DNA of 64,000 nt from Thiotrichales bacterium. Lineage in GTDB: Bacteria; Pseudomonadota; Gammaproteobacteria; HK1. Positions within the stretch are counted from its first letter, which is position 1. Each line of letters opens with the position of its first letter. Under the pieces are notes generated by a model. The model searched no databases, had not been told where the DNA came from, and worked only from the letters and a program-made list of their open reading frames with translations. The position numbers and the translations under genes were made by a program. Positions 27,598-37,018 of the stretch are shown one piece after another. The stretch is from NCBI GenBank assembly GCA_026709935.1, contig JAPOSC010000065.1, positions 124,001 to 188,000 on the forward strand. The letters are read 5' to 3'.

Positions 27598-28176
27598 TCA
27601 GTCGAGATCCGCGATCAGCGCGGCGCGTGACGCTTCGGACGGCGTGCAGTCGTGGTGGTAGTCGTCGTGCTCGATGACGAATCTCATCGTCGCGCCCTCT
27701 CCGAGCGCAGCGCGCATCCGGTCCGAGAGCTCGAATCGCAGGAAATGCACGGCGGAGGTCTTGTCGTCCGTCGTCCGGTCCAGGTCCTCGTCGGCCACGG
27801 CGTGGACGCGCTCTCTCCCGACCTCGATCCAGACCCGATCCTCGATGCCCCGGAGCCGGCCAAGCATGCGCCGGCGCTCGTCCGCATCCTCGTACTCCAG
27901 CATGAACGTCGCCTTGAGGTTGGCGCCGTCGGGGATCAGCGGATTGTAGGCGGCAAGTTCCTCGTCGATCGCCTCGGCCTCGAAGATCCGCTCGACCCGG
28001 AGTATCTCCTGGATCTGATACTGGATGGTCAGCCGATCCTCGAAGTACAGGGTCGCGTTCGGCCCGAGCGGCACCTGCCGGAGCCGCTTGTGCGCGAGCA
28101 CGCGAGTTCGGAACTCGGCCCGGTGATCGTGATACCGCTCCAGGGTGTACAGATCGGCGCGCGTGAGTTTGTCCAT
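27598..28176 (-). CDS. DUF3501 family protein
   Basis: Function unknown. The 192-residue soluble protein begins MDKLTRADLYTLERYHDHRAE, the conserved start of DUF3501, and contains KRLRQVPLGPNATLYFEDRLTIQYQIQEILR and a His/Asp-rich tail (EHDDYHHDC) that could bind metal. It is 3 bases after the Fe-S oxidoreductase gene and therefore almost certainly in its operon, with rubrerythrin just upstream. DUF3501 is known from genome surveys to travel with these two genes; the biochemical role is not established. Confidence 0.85.
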   Translation of the reverse strand: MDKLTRADLYTLERYHDHRAEFRTRVLAHKRLRQVPLGPNATLYFEDRLTIQYQIQEILRVERIFEAEAIDEELAAYNPLIPDGANLKATFMLEYEDADERRRMLGRLRGIEDRVWIEVGRERVHAVADEDLDRTTDDKTSAVHFLRFELSDRMRAALGEGATMRFVIEHDDYHHDCTPSEASRAALIADLD

Positions 28177-28179
28177 CGG

Positions 28180-29556
28180 TCAGATCCCATAGGCCTTGCG
28201 CAGCAGCGACATGGGCGCCATCGGGGTGGAGCCGTCGCCAAGGGTGTTCCCGATATGGTGGGCGGCCATGATGCAGTCGCTGGTGTAGTAGTCGGCCTTC
28301 GACTCCGCCACCCTGCGCGCGGCCGGGCGCGCAATCTTGACCGCGATCTCGTGGAATTCCTTCTTCACCGCGTAGGTGCCATCGTGGCCGGAGCACCGCT
28401 CGATGACGCTGATCTCGGTGTCCGGAACCAGCGCGAGCACGTCGCGCGTCTTCATGCCGATGTTCTGCACCCGCTGATGGCAGGCAGCGTGGTAGGCGAC
28501 CTTTCCGAGTCCTGACCGGAAGTCGGTGCTCAGGAGGCCGTCGCGGTGTCGCAACATGAGGTATTCGAAAGGATCGAAGAACGCCGTCCGTACCTTCTCG
28601 ACCTCCGCGTCGTCGGGAAACAGGAGAGGAAGCTCCTGCTTGAACATCAGCACGCACGAGGGAACGGGGGCGACGAGATCCCATCCGTCATCCACCAGGC
28701 GGGCCAGCTCGGGAATATTGACCTCCCTGGCCCGCGCCACGGCATCGAGATCCCCCAGTTCCAGTTTGGGCATGCCGCAGCACTGCTCCCGCGGGGGGAT
28801 GGTGACGGGAATGCCGTTATGCTCGAACACCCGCACGATGTCCTCGCCGACGTGCGGCTCGTTGTAGTTCGCGTAGCAGCCCGCGAACAGCGCCACCCGG
28901 CCGTGTGTATGCGCGGTCGGAACCACCTCCGACTCGGACGGCGGGCGCGAACGCAGCCGGCTGCGCAGGGGTTTCGATGCGTAGGGTGGCAACTGCGCGT
29001 CCCGGTGCACTCCAAGCACAGATTCGAGGACCGCTCGCGCCGGCTTCGACGCGTTGGCGGTGTTGACCAGTGGAGCAATGACCGGCTTCGCGGCCAGGGT
29101 CCCGACGGCGTCGGTCGAGCTGAGCGTCCGGTTGCGGAATCCGGCGCCCTGCTGTCGATGCTTCACCGCCTTGGCCCGCAACATCAGATGCGGGAAATCC
29201 ACGTTCCACTCGTGCGGCGGAACGTAGGGGCACTTGGTCATGAAGCACATGTCACAGAGGTAGCAGTGGTCGACGACCTTCCAGTAGTCGGACTTCGCAA
29301 CCCCATCGAGTTCCATGGTCTCGGACTCGTCGACGAGGTCGAACAGGGTCGGAAAGGCGTGACAGAGGTTGAAGCACCGGCGACAACCGTGACAGATGTC
29401 GAACACGCGCTCCAGCTCCGCGAACAGGTCGGCCTCATCGTGGAATTCGGGGCTCTTCCAGTCGAGCGGATGGCGCTGCGGTGCGTCCAGGCTTCCTTCG
29501 CGGCGGTCGACCTGGGGGTTGGCCTGGGTGGTGGTGTGGACGGTGGTATCGGTCAT
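28180..29556 (-). CDS. Heterodisulfide-reductase/GlpC-like Fe-S oxidoreductase
   Basis: Predicted cytoplasmic or membrane-associated electron-transfer protein. The 458-residue product has two [4Fe-4S] motifs: C55-C58-C61-C65 (ICHGCRRCFNLCH) and C98-C101-C104-C109 (CYLCDMCFMTKCP). The C-terminal half has one good CCG-type motif (AGCYANY...EQCCGMPKLE) and a second, degenerate one (ACHQRVQN...ERCSGHDG, Ser replacing one Cys). This layout is that of GlpC/HdrB-like proteins. The first cluster ends in CH rather than CP. The substrate is unknown. It is in tight operon with the DUF3501 gene and 268 bases downstream of rubrerythrin. Confidence 0.85.
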   Translation of the reverse strand: MTDTTVHTTTQANPQVDRREGSLDAPQRHPLDWKSPEFHDEADLFAELERVFDICHGCRRCFNLCHAFPTLFDLVDESETMELDGVAKSDYWKVVDHCYLCDMCFMTKCPYVPPHEWNVDFPHLMLRAKAVKHRQQGAGFRNRTLSSTDAVGTLAAKPVIAPLVNTANASKPARAVLESVLGVHRDAQLPPYASKPLRSRLRSRPPSESEVVPTAHTHGRVALFAGCYANYNEPHVGEDIVRVFEHNGIPVTIPPREQCCGMPKLELGDLDAVARAREVNIPELARLVDDGWDLVAPVPSCVLMFKQELPLLFPDDAEVEKVRTAFFDPFEYLMLRHRDGLLSTDFRSGLGKVAYHAACHQRVQNIGMKTRDVLALVPDTEISVIERCSGHDGTYAVKKEFHEIAVKIARPAARRVAESKADYYTSDCIMAAHHIGNTLGDGSTPMAPMSLLRKAYGI

Positions 29557-29824
29557 GACGGAAGCAATGGCGCTCGGGCCGGCCTCATTTCATGGATAGC
29601 TTTGTGGATGGATTTCGCGAGTACGGAACAAATGCCCAGCAACTGCGCTGGCAACACACGACCGACCGCACCAGATTGATGCAGCCGGTCGCGTTCAGGC
29701 TCCAGTGGGTGTCCACAAGCGCGGATCAGCCCGCAGTGACCTCACTGTGATGGTTTCTTCATTCGAACCGACGGCGAGGCTGCGGGTCCAACCGCCGGCC
29801 ACGGCGCCCGGAAGAACCACCAAC

Positions 29825-30244
29825 TCAGGCGTCGAGGTTGTCGAGAGCCTTCTGGAAACGGTTCGCATGGGACCGCTCGGCTTTCGCGAGAGTCTCGAAC
29901 CAGTCCGCGATCTCGTCGAATCCCTCGTCGCGCGCGGACTTCGCCATGCCCGGGTACATGTCGGTGTACTCGTGCGTCTCACCGGCGATCGCCGCCTTGA
30001 GGTTGTTGGAGGTGTTGCCGATGGCAAGACCCGTCGCCGGATCGCCGACGGCTTCCAGATACTCCAGATGGCCGTGGGCATGCCCAGTTTCCCCCTCCGC
30101 GGTCGAACGGAAGACGGAGGACACGTCGTTGTATCCCTCGACATCCGCCTTCTGGGCGAAGTAGAGATACCGCCGATTCGCCTGCGACTCGCCAGCGAAT
30201 GCATCCTTGAGATTCTGCTCCGTTCTGCTTCCCTTGAGCTCCAT
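29825..30244 (-). CDS. Rubrerythrin-like diiron protein without rubredoxin domain
   Basis: Likely peroxide-scavenging or iron-handling protein. The 139-residue four-helix protein has the rubrerythrin diiron ligands E19, E52-x-x-H55, E89, E92 and E123-x-x-H126. The C-terminal rubredoxin domain (CxxC pairs) of classical rubrerythrin is absent; there is no Cys at all, so an external electron donor would be needed. The Fe-S oxidoreductase next door is a natural candidate. A candidate promoter lies about 95 bases upstream. Confidence 0.88.
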   Translation of the reverse strand: MELKGSRTEQNLKDAFAGESQANRRYLYFAQKADVEGYNDVSSVFRSTAEGETGHAHGHLEYLEAVGDPATGLAIGNTSNNLKAAIAGETHEYTDMYPGMAKSARDEGFDEIADWFETLAKAERSHANRFQKALDNLDA

Positions 30245-30336
30245 GAGTGGTTCTCCGTGGCTGTTGGCTGCGGAACGTCCACGGGCCGGGATTGCATGCC
30301 ATGGACGCGAATTGGACTGATTCCAAATCGATCATG

Positions 30337-30365
30337 AGGCTACTATCGGCCCCAGGCACTGTCAA
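30337..30365 (-). promoter_or_regulatory. Candidate promoter of the rubrerythrin cassette
   Basis: Minus strand TTGACA (30360-30365, perfect -35), a 17-base spacer and TAGCCT (30337-30342, weak -10). The strong -35 with weak -10 would suit an activated promoter, but no activator site was identified. Confidence 0.45.
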
Positions 30366-30557
30366 TGCGTCCGGCCGAGCCGCGGCCAAATCGATGGGGA
30401 CGACAGGCGCCGACGAAGCAGGGTCGCGGGCGACCGGATCGTCCGATGCCCGTCTCCGCATCGCGGTCCGAATCGACACCGGTCGAAGCGTCCGTAACGG
30501 ATTCGATCCGGCGGAAATTGGGCGGAGATCGGACAGAACACCGGGGGTCGAAGGTTC

Positions 30558-30571
30558 GGCGAGTGCTCGCC
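30558..30571 (-). terminator. Short hairpin directly after ispA
   Basis: GGCGAG and CTCGCC arms with a two-base loop start one base after the ispA stop. There is no T-run, so it is at best a weak or factor-assisted terminator. Confidence 0.3.
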
Positions 30572-30572
30572 T

Positions 30573-31460
30573 TCAGCTCTTTCGATCCACGATGAACTCG
30601 GACAGGGCAAGCAGGAAATCCGCGTCGCGGCCCAGAGGCGCAAGCTGCTCGGAGGCTCGTTCGTGCAGGGCGTGCGCGTGCGCCCTGGAGGCATCGAGCC
30701 CGAGCACCGACGGGTAGGTCGGTTTGTCGAGCGCCACGTCCGCCCCCTGCGTCTTGCCGAGCACCTCGGTGTCCCCTTCGATGTCCAGAATGTCATCTCG
30801 TATCTGGAAGGCGAGGCCGATGCAACGCGCGTACTCGTCCAGTCGATCGAGGATCTCCGGGTCACGAGCGCCGGCGCAAAGGGCTCCGAGGCGCACGCTC
30901 GCCCTGATGAGCGCGCCGGTCTTGTGCAGATGCATGTTCTCAAGCTGATCGAGGGTCAGGGTGCGGCCGACCGACTCCAGATCGATCGCCTGTCCTCCGG
31001 CCATTCCTCGCGACCCGCTGGCGCGCGCGAGGACCCGGACGAGTTCGCCCGAATCGGACACCGGAGCATGCGCCAGGGTTTCGAACGCGAGCGCCTGCAG
31101 GGCGTCACCGACGAGCAGGGCGGTCGCTTCGCCGAACGCGCGGTGGCATGTGGGAACGCCGCGACGCAGATCGTCATCGTCCATGCAGGGGAGATCGTCA
31201 TGCACCAGGGAGTAGGCGTGGATGAACTCGACCGCACACGCCGCCGGCTCCATGCACTCCGCTTCCGCACCAAGCGATTCACCGGTGGCGACGGCCAGAA
31301 TGGCGCGGACGCGCTTGCCTCCTCCGAGCACCGCGTATCGCATCGCCTCGTGCAGCCGCAACGGCGGCTCCGACGTCGGCGGCAGCGCACGGTCAAGCAT
31401 CGCGTGCACCCGGCCCTGATAGTCGGAGAGCCGTTCGCGGAACAGAGCCGAATCACCCAT
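30573..31460 (-). CDS. ispA: (2E,6E)-farnesyl diphosphate synthase
   Basis: Makes farnesyl diphosphate from IPP and DMAPP/GPP for quinone, undecaprenyl and heme O synthesis. The 295-residue prenyltransferase has the first Asp-rich motif HDDLPCMDDDDLRRG (D88-D94 region), the second FQIRDDILDIEG, and GGGKRVR at 46-52. It lies 15 bases after xseB. In E. coli dxs follows ispA; here dxs is 6.7 kb away on the other strand. Confidence 0.95.
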   Translation of the reverse strand: MGDSALFRERLSDYQGRVHAMLDRALPPTSEPPLRLHEAMRYAVLGGGKRVRAILAVATGESLGAEAECMEPAACAVEFIHAYSLVHDDLPCMDDDDLRRGVPTCHRAFGEATALLVGDALQALAFETLAHAPVSDSGELVRVLARASGSRGMAGGQAIDLESVGRTLTLDQLENMHLHKTGALIRASVRLGALCAGARDPEILDRLDEYARCIGLAFQIRDDILDIEGDTEVLGKTQGADVALDKPTYPSVLGLDASRAHAHALHERASEQLAPLGRDADFLLALSEFIVDRKS

Positions 31461-31475
31461 TCGGTGCGAAATCCG

Positions 31476-31721
31476 CTACGCGGAGTCCTCGACAGCATCC
31501 GCCTCGATCGTCGGGGACCCGGTTTCAGCCTCTGCGAGCACCCGAATCCGCTGCTCTGCGTCATCGAGCGCCTTCTGACACCTGCGCGTCAGGTCCATGC
31601 CTCGCTCGAAGAGCTTCAGTGACTCCTCCAGGCTCGGCTCGCCATCCTCCATTCTCTCGACGAGGACTTCCAGCTCCTCCAGCGCCTCTTCGAATGCGGG
31701 CGATGCGTCCTGCTTCTTCAC
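31476..31721 (-). CDS. xseB: Exodeoxyribonuclease VII small subunit
   Basis: Small helical partner of XseA in exonuclease VII, which degrades single-stranded DNA. The 81-residue acidic protein has the family core FEEALEELEVLVERMEDGE followed by LEESLKLFERGM and CQKALDDAEQRI. It sits just upstream of ispA, the usual xseB-ispA arrangement. Its start region is divergent from folE2. Confidence 0.93.
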   Translation of the reverse strand: MKKQDASPAFEEALEELEVLVERMEDGEPSLEESLKLFERGMDLTRRCQKALDDAEQRIRVLAEAETGSPTIEADAVEDSA

Positions 31722-31980
31722 GGGGCATTGTTCTCGCGGCGCGTGATTGAAAGGAAGCTACAGCACCGTCTCGCCGGCGGTCAATCGGGGGGCCGACACC
31801 GGTGCGTTCGCCCGCAGCTCCGACTCCCCGGATTGTGCGGTCCGCGGGGCCGGTGCAGGGGTTGGTGCAGATATCGGTAATCGGGGATGAAGTCCGGGCG
31901 AGCGTGGTGCGAAGGGAAACTCCTGAGTAAAATGGCAAGAATGAATCCGCACCGGCGGGATGACACGAGGCACAACGGGA

Positions 31981-32829
31981 ATGACGATCAACGCAGCGAC
32001 CGCAGCGACCATGGAGGCCCCTGAGGGGGCGGCGGACATTCCCGATGTCCAGGGAAGCCCGGATACCCGCAACATCGCCATCGACAAGGTCGGCATCAAG
32101 GGAATCCGACACCCCGTCCGGGTCCGCGATCGTTCCCAGGGCGAGCAGCATACGATTGCGAACTTCAACATGTACGTGGAGCTTCCCCACAACTTCAAGG
32201 GGACCCACATGTCGCGTTTCGTGGCGATCCTGAACAACCACGAATACGAAATCACCGTCAAGTCCTTCCGCGAAATGCTTCGCGAGATGACCACCCTGCT
32301 GGAGGCGGACTCCGGCCACATCGAGATGACCTTCCCCTACTTCGTACGCAAGGCGTCTCCGGTCACGGGAGTGACGAGCCTGATGGACTACGAGGTATCG
32401 CTGCTGGGGCGCATCGTGTCCGGCTCGCCCCGCATCGAAGTCGGGGTGGTCGTACCGGTGACGAGCCTGTGCCCCTGTTCGAAGCAGATTTCCGACTACG
32501 GAGCCCACAACCAGCGCTCGCATGTCACGGTGAGGGCCGCGACCCGCGGCTGGCTCTGGATCGAGGAGCTGATCGATATCGTCGAATCCGAGGCCTCCTG
32601 CGAGCTGTTCGGGCTGCTCAAACGTCCCGACGAGAAGTACGTCACCGAACGGGCCTACGAGAATCCGAAGTTCGTCGAGGACATGGTGCGCGACGTCGCC
32701 AGTCGCCTGGACCGGGAGGAGCGGATTGTCGGCTACGTGGTGGAGGCGGAGAACTTCGAATCGATTCACAACCACTCGGCGTACGCGCTCATCGAACGGA
32801 ACAAGGAGCGCGAGACCGCCGGCGGGTGA
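31981..32829 (+). CDS. folE2: GTP cyclohydrolase FolE2 (type IB)
   Basis: Converts GTP to 7,8-dihydroneopterin triphosphate, the first step of tetrahydrofolate (and queuosine) synthesis; the IB type can use metals other than zinc. The product (282 residues from ATG 31981) begins around [22 protein letters not shown], the typical FolE2 start, and has the metal/nucleophile region [12 protein letters not shown] and HNQRSHVTV. Starts at 31960 and 32011 are also possible. No FolE1 gene is in the window. I looked for a Zur-like palindrome upstream and found none. Confidence 0.93.
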   Translation: MTINAATAATMEAPEGAADIPDVQGSPDTRNIAIDKVGIKGIRHPVRVRDRSQGEQHTIANFNMYVELPHNFKGTHMSRFVAILNNHEYEITVKSFREMLREMTTLLEADSGHIEMTFPYFVRKASPVTGVTSLMDYEVSLLGRIVSGSPRIEVGVVVPVTSLCPCSKQISDYGAHNQRSHVTVRAATRGWLWIEELIDIVESEASCELFGLLKRPDEKYVTERAYENPKFVEDMVRDVASRLDREERIVGYVVEAENFESIHNHSAYALIERNKERETAGG

Positions 32830-32886
32830 GGACTCGGCCTGCGGGCCGCCCCCCTCGCCGATGTCGGCAGCCTCGGCGGGGGATGA

Positions 32887-33657
32887 TCACCGCTCCTGCG
32901 TCTTGATATCTGTCCAGATCGCGTCCAGCTCCGCCGCAGTGAGCGCATCGCCGGAAATGGCGCCGGCCCGACGCTCCAGCTCGCGAAAGCGACGCTCGAA
33001 CTTTCGGTTGGCAGCTCGCGCGCAGGCCTCGGGATCGGCGCCGACGTGGCGCGCGAGATTAACGACGCTGAAGAGCAGGTCACCCAGCTCGTCTTCGATT
33101 CCGTTTCGATCATCCATCCGCACGGCGTCGCGCAACTCTTCAAGCTCCTCGGCGATCTTGTCGAACACCCCGCTGGAGTCTGGCCAGTCGAAGCCGCGGC
33201 GCGCCGCTCGGCGCTGAAGCTTCACGGCCCGGGTGAGAGCCGGCAGCGCCACGGGGATATCGTCCATCGCGCTGCCGGCGTTTTCGGATCGTTCGACCGC
33301 CTTCATCTCCTCCCACTGCCGCGACTGCTCCGACGCATCGATTTCGCAGGCGTCGCCGAATACATGCGGGTGACGACGAACCATCTTGTCGGCGATCGCA
33401 TCGACAACATCCTCGAAACCGAACTGGCCGGCCTCTCGGGCCATCTGCGCATGAAACACCACCTGAAGCAGCAGATCGCCGAGCTCATCGACGAGATCGG
33501 CGAGGTTCTCTCGCTCGATGGCGTCCGCGACCTCGTAGGCCTCCTCGATCGTGTGTGGGGCGATGGTGCGAAACGTCTGCACGCGATCCCACGGACAGCC
33601 GCGTTCGGGATCGCGCAGGCGAGCCATGATGCCGATCAGGTCTTCGATCCTGCTCAT
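32887..33657 (-). CDS. mazG: Nucleoside triphosphate pyrophosphohydrolase MazG
   Basis: House-cleaning all-alpha NTP pyrophosphatase. The 256-residue protein has two MazG repeats; the first shows CPWDRVQTF and the metal-binding EEAYEVADAIERENLADLVDELGDLLLQVV helix pair, the second EELEELRDAV...IEDELGDLLFSVVNLARH. ATG 33657 is chosen because the protein then starts MSRIEDLIGIMARLRDPERG. Convergent with folE2 with a 57-base gap. Confidence 0.94.
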   Translation of the reverse strand: MSRIEDLIGIMARLRDPERGCPWDRVQTFRTIAPHTIEEAYEVADAIERENLADLVDELGDLLLQVVFHAQMAREAGQFGFEDVVDAIADKMVRRHPHVFGDACEIDASEQSRQWEEMKAVERSENAGSAMDDIPVALPALTRAVKLQRRAARRGFDWPDSSGVFDKIAEELEELRDAVRMDDRNGIEDELGDLLFSVVNLARHVGADPEACARAANRKFERRFRELERRAGAISGDALTAAELDAIWTDIKTQER

Positions 33658-33760
33658 GGGCAGATCCGCAAACCGGACCACCGGACATGACCGAGGCGGG
33701 AAGCGACTCCCTCCGGCCATCGGCGGCGAGGGCGGGGCGTGCGGGGCGGCGACATCACCA

Positions 33761-34561
33761 TCAGTCGCCGGACGGCGGGGCGCCGGTCATCAACCCTTCC
33801 GGCGGGGCTTCGCTGATCGCCAATCCATTGGTCACGAATTCGGCGACGAGACGGCGCACTGCGGCTACCCCCGCATCCAGGTTCGCCAGAATCATCTCCA
33901 TGGACAACTTCTGCGCGCTCCTGCCCGCCGCGCGGTTCGATACCACTGCGCAGTGTGCGTAGCTCATTCCCAGCTCGCGCGCGAGCGCGGCTTCGGGCAT
34001 TCCGGTCATGCCTACGACGTCGCAGCCGTCACGCTCCAGGCGATCGATCTCCGCCGCCGATTCGAGTCTCGGCCCTTGCGTGACCGCGTAGGTGCCGCCA
34101 TCGGCGGCATCGATGCCGGCGCTGCATGCCGCACCGAGCAGCCCGGCGCGCAAGTGTTCGCAGTACGGGGACGTGAAATCGACATGCACTACGTGATCGA
34201 GGTCATCTTCGAAGAAGGTGTGCTCCCGCCCCCACGTGTAGTCCACGATCTGGTCGGGAATCACGATGGTGCCGCTGTCGAGGCCGCCGCGGATGCCGCC
34301 GACCGCGGCGACGGCCACGATCCGCCGCACCCCCACCTGGTGCAGCGCCCAGAGGTTGGCGCGATAGTTGACGCGATGCGGAGGAATGGCGTGTGGCGCA
34401 CCATGGCGGGCGAGAAACACGACGTCGACACCCTTCAGTCGACCATGGATCAGTGACGCCGAAGGCTGACCCCAGGGGGTGCCGACGGACTCCCGGCGCA
34501 CGACCTCCAGCCCATCGTATGACGTCAGGCCCGAACCTCCGATCACCGCGAGATCGCTCAT
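33761..34561 (-). CDS. S-methyl-5'-thioinosine/thioadenosine phosphorylase (PNP/MTAP family)
   Basis: Phosphorolysis of a methylthiopurine nucleoside in polyamine by-product salvage. The 266-residue protein has the phosphate-binding IGGSGL at 7-12, RHGAPHAIPPHRVNYRAN, and the family motif GMTGMPEAALARELG. A very similar neighbour pair, phosphorylase plus hpt-like phosphoribosyltransferase, occurs in Pseudomonas, where the phosphorylase acts on methylthioinosine. That specificity is inferred here from context; methylthioadenosine cannot be excluded. Seven bases after hpt. Confidence 0.85.
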   Translation of the reverse strand: MSDLAVIGGSGLTSYDGLEVVRRESVGTPWGQPSASLIHGRLKGVDVVFLARHGAPHAIPPHRVNYRANLWALHQVGVRRIVAVAAVGGIRGGLDSGTIVIPDQIVDYTWGREHTFFEDDLDHVVHVDFTSPYCEHLRAGLLGAACSAGIDAADGGTYAVTQGPRLESAAEIDRLERDGCDVVGMTGMPEAALARELGMSYAHCAVVSNRAAGRSAQKLSMEMILANLDAGVAAVRRLVAEFVTNGLAISEAPPEGLMTGAPPSGD

Positions 34562-34568
34562 CGGTCGT

Positions 34569-35117
34569 TCATGACTGGCCGACCGCGTAGATTGCGGGGA
34601 GATTGCGAAAGTACCCCCGGTAGTCCATCCCGCAACCGAAGACGTACCGATCGTCTACCTCGAGTCCGGTGAAATCCGCGCGGGCGAACACACGGGGCCG
34701 TCCGATCTGTTTGTCGACGAGCACCGCGCAGTAGACCTCGCGCGCTCCGAGTTCCCGGCAGTGGGAGATGATCGCGGCCAGAGTGATGCCTTCATCGAGG
34801 ATGTCGTCGACGACGAGCACGCTCCGGCCCTTGAAGTCGCTCGAAGGGTGGGCGATCCATTCCAGGGTGCGGCCCCGCACGTCGCCGCGGTAGCGGGTCG
34901 CGTGGACATAGTCGATCTCCACCGGGAAGGCGAGCCTCGACACGATCCTGGATGCAGGCACCATCCCACCCATCATCACCGGGATGACCAACGGAATGCT
35001 GGCGGCCAGTACCTCGGAGATATCCCGCGCGAGCCTCGCGTACGCGGCGTCGACATCGGCCTCGTCCCACACGAGATCGGCATCCTCCAGCACCTGCGCG
35101 TACTGTGCCGGATCCAT
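34569..35117 (-). CDS. hpt: Hypoxanthine-guanine phosphoribosyltransferase
   Basis: Converts hypoxanthine or guanine plus PRPP into the nucleotide. The 182-residue type I PRTase has the PRPP loop SVLVVDDILDEGITL at about 98-112 and VPVMMGG-like phosphate contact MMGGMVPASR. It is seven bases upstream of the phosphorylase, so hypoxanthine released from methylthioinosine would be recovered as IMP. Guanine versus hypoxanthine preference cannot be read from sequence. Confidence 0.9.
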   Translation of the reverse strand: MDPAQYAQVLEDADLVWDEADVDAAYARLARDISEVLAASIPLVIPVMMGGMVPASRIVSRLAFPVEIDYVHATRYRGDVRGRTLEWIAHPSSDFKGRSVLVVDDILDEGITLAAIISHCRELGAREVYCAVLVDKQIGRPRVFARADFTGLEVDDRYVFGCGMDYRGYFRNLPAIYAVGQS

Positions 35118-35205
35118 GACTCAATCTCTCCGATTCGGTGGCCGCGACATGAGGCACTCGCGCACCCGACCCGAAGCGGATGCCGCGCGTCGATTGTCGG
35201 CCAAC

Positions 35206-36879
35206 TTACGCATCGAGACGCCTGAAGCGTGCACGGTGAGGCTGCTCTGCTTCGGTACCGAGGCGCCGGCGCCGGTCAGTCTCGTAATCCGCGTGGTTGC
35301 CTTCGAACCACACCACCCGGCTGTCACCTTCGAACGCGAGCATGTGGGTCGCGAGCCGATCGAGGAACCAGCGGTCGTGGGAGACGATGACCACGCAGCC
35401 GGGAAAGTCCAGCAGCGCCTCCTCGAGCGCTCGCAGGGTCTCCACGTCGAGATCGTTGGTCGGCTCGTCCAGAAGCAGGAGATTGGCGCCCTTCAGCAGC
35501 ACCTTGGCGAGATGGACGCGGTTGCGCTCTCCGCCGGACAGAAGGCCGACGCGCTTTTCCTGATCCGGACCCCGGAAGTTGAAGCGTCCGACGTAAACCC
35601 GGGAATGCATCTCGAACGATCCGACGGTGAGCGTCTCATGGCCCCCCGAGATCTCCCTCCAGACGGAGTTGTCATCGTCGAGCGCGTCACGACTCTGATC
35701 GACGAAGGCCACCGATACGGTCTCGCCCATGCGGAGCGCGCCGGAATCGGGCGGCTCGACGCCGGCGATCATCCTGAGCAGAGTCGTCTTGCCGGCGCCG
35801 TTGGCGCCGACGACGCCGACGATGCCCCCCGGGGGCAGCCGAAAGCTCAGACCGTCGATCAGCAAGCGGCCTTCGAACGACTTCCGCACCGACTCCGCCT
35901 CGACCACGAGACTCCCGAGTCTGGGTCCCGGCGGCACATGGATCTGTTTGGTTTCGCTGCGTTTCTGAAACTCGCGAGAGGCAAGCTCCTCGAACCGCTC
36001 CATCCTCGCCCTGCCCTTGGCGTGCCGCCCCTTCGGGTTCGCGCGGACCCATTCGAGCTCGGCCTTGATGGCGCGCCGATGGGCGGATTCCTCGCGTTCC
36101 TCCTGCTCGAGTCGGCGCTCCTTCTGTTCGAGCCATGACGAATAGTTCCCCTTCCAGGGGATGCCGTGCCCGCGGTCGAGCTCGAGAATCCAGCCCGCGA
36201 CGTTGTCGAGGAAATACCGATCGTGGGTGACTGCGACCACGGTTCCGGGGAACCCGCCGAGGTAGCGCTCGAGCCAGGCCACGGATTCCGCATCGAGATG
36301 ATTGGTCGGCTCATCGAGAAGCAGCATGTCCGGCGCCGACAGCAGCAGCCGGCACAGCGCGACGCGCCGGCGCTCCCCCCCGGAAAGACGGTCGATCGGC
36401 GCGTCCCAGGGCGGAAGACGAAGCGCATCCGCTGCCACCTCGAGTCGCCGGTCGATCTCCCACCCGTGCGCGGCTTCGATCGCATCCTGGAGCCGACCCT
36501 GCTCTTCGAGCAGCGAGTTCATCTCGTCCGCATCGATCTCCTCCGCAAAGCGGGCGCTGATACTCTCGAAGCGGTCGAGCAGCCGCTTGACGTCCTCGAT
36601 GCCATCCTCGACGTTGCCGCGCACGTCCCGGGCCGGATCGAGCCCGGGTTCCTGCGGGAGATACCCCACCCGAATTCCGGACTGCGGCCGCGCTTCCCCG
36701 TGGTGATCCCGATCCACTCCCGCCATGATCCGCAGCAGCGACGACTTCCCGGATCCGTTCAGCCCCAGGACTCCGATCTTCGCGCCGGGAAAGAACGACA
36801 GCGAGATGTCCTTGAGGATCTCTCGTTTCGGCGGCACCACCTTGGTGACGCGATTCATGGTGTAAACGTACTGAGCCAT
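35206..36879 (-). CDS. ettA: Energy-dependent translational throttle protein EttA (ABC-F)
   Basis: Ribosome-bound ABC-F ATPase that gates entry to the elongation cycle by energy state. The 557-residue protein starts MAQYVYTMNRVTKVVPPKRE, nearly as in E. coli EttA, and has two ABC modules: Walker A GLNGSGKSS and GANGAGKTT, signatures LSGGERRRV and LSGGERNRV, and both DEPTN Walker B ends. The EttA-specific arm and the Arg/Lys-rich linker (about 230-310) are present. No membrane segments. Confidence 0.95.
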   Translation of the reverse strand: MAQYVYTMNRVTKVVPPKREILKDISLSFFPGAKIGVLGLNGSGKSSLLRIMAGVDRDHHGEARPQSGIRVGYLPQEPGLDPARDVRGNVEDGIEDVKRLLDRFESISARFAEEIDADEMNSLLEEQGRLQDAIEAAHGWEIDRRLEVAADALRLPPWDAPIDRLSGGERRRVALCRLLLSAPDMLLLDEPTNHLDAESVAWLERYLGGFPGTVVAVTHDRYFLDNVAGWILELDRGHGIPWKGNYSSWLEQKERRLEQEEREESAHRRAIKAELEWVRANPKGRHAKGRARMERFEELASREFQKRSETKQIHVPPGPRLGSLVVEAESVRKSFEGRLLIDGLSFRLPPGGIVGVVGANGAGKTTLLRMIAGVEPPDSGALRMGETVSVAFVDQSRDALDDDNSVWREISGGHETLTVGSFEMHSRVYVGRFNFRGPDQEKRVGLLSGGERNRVHLAKVLLKGANLLLLDEPTNDLDVETLRALEEALLDFPGCVVIVSHDRWFLDRLATHMLAFEGDSRVVWFEGNHADYETDRRRRLGTEAEQPHRARFRRLDA

Positions 36880-37018
36880 GGCGCATGCTCGGGCGACCGG
36901 CCGCCCGCTTCACCGTCGCAGGCAGGAATCCGCAGGCCGCAAATCCGTATCGATCATGTCGGAGCCGTCGCCGGAGCCGTGGTCGGGCCTGCTCGCGCGG
37001 GCCGTGCGCCGCCGCGCC

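Larger units (their letters stand above)
30245..30572. other. Intergenic region rubrerythrin / ispA (328 bases)
   Basis: No gene is seen. It contains the candidate rubrerythrin promoter (30337-30365) and, just after the ispA stop, a small GC hairpin (30558-30571). The remainder is unremarkable GC-rich sequence. Confidence 0.5.

Noticed and set aside
29734-29747. CAGTGA-CC-TCACTG palindrome upstream of the Fe-S oxidoreductase gene
   Set aside because: Arms of only six bases, no promoter element beside it and no known match; could easily be chance.
31722-31980. Zur-type operator upstream of folE2
   Set aside because: FolE2 is zinc-regulated in some bacteria, but no AT-rich GAAATGTTATA-like palindrome is present.
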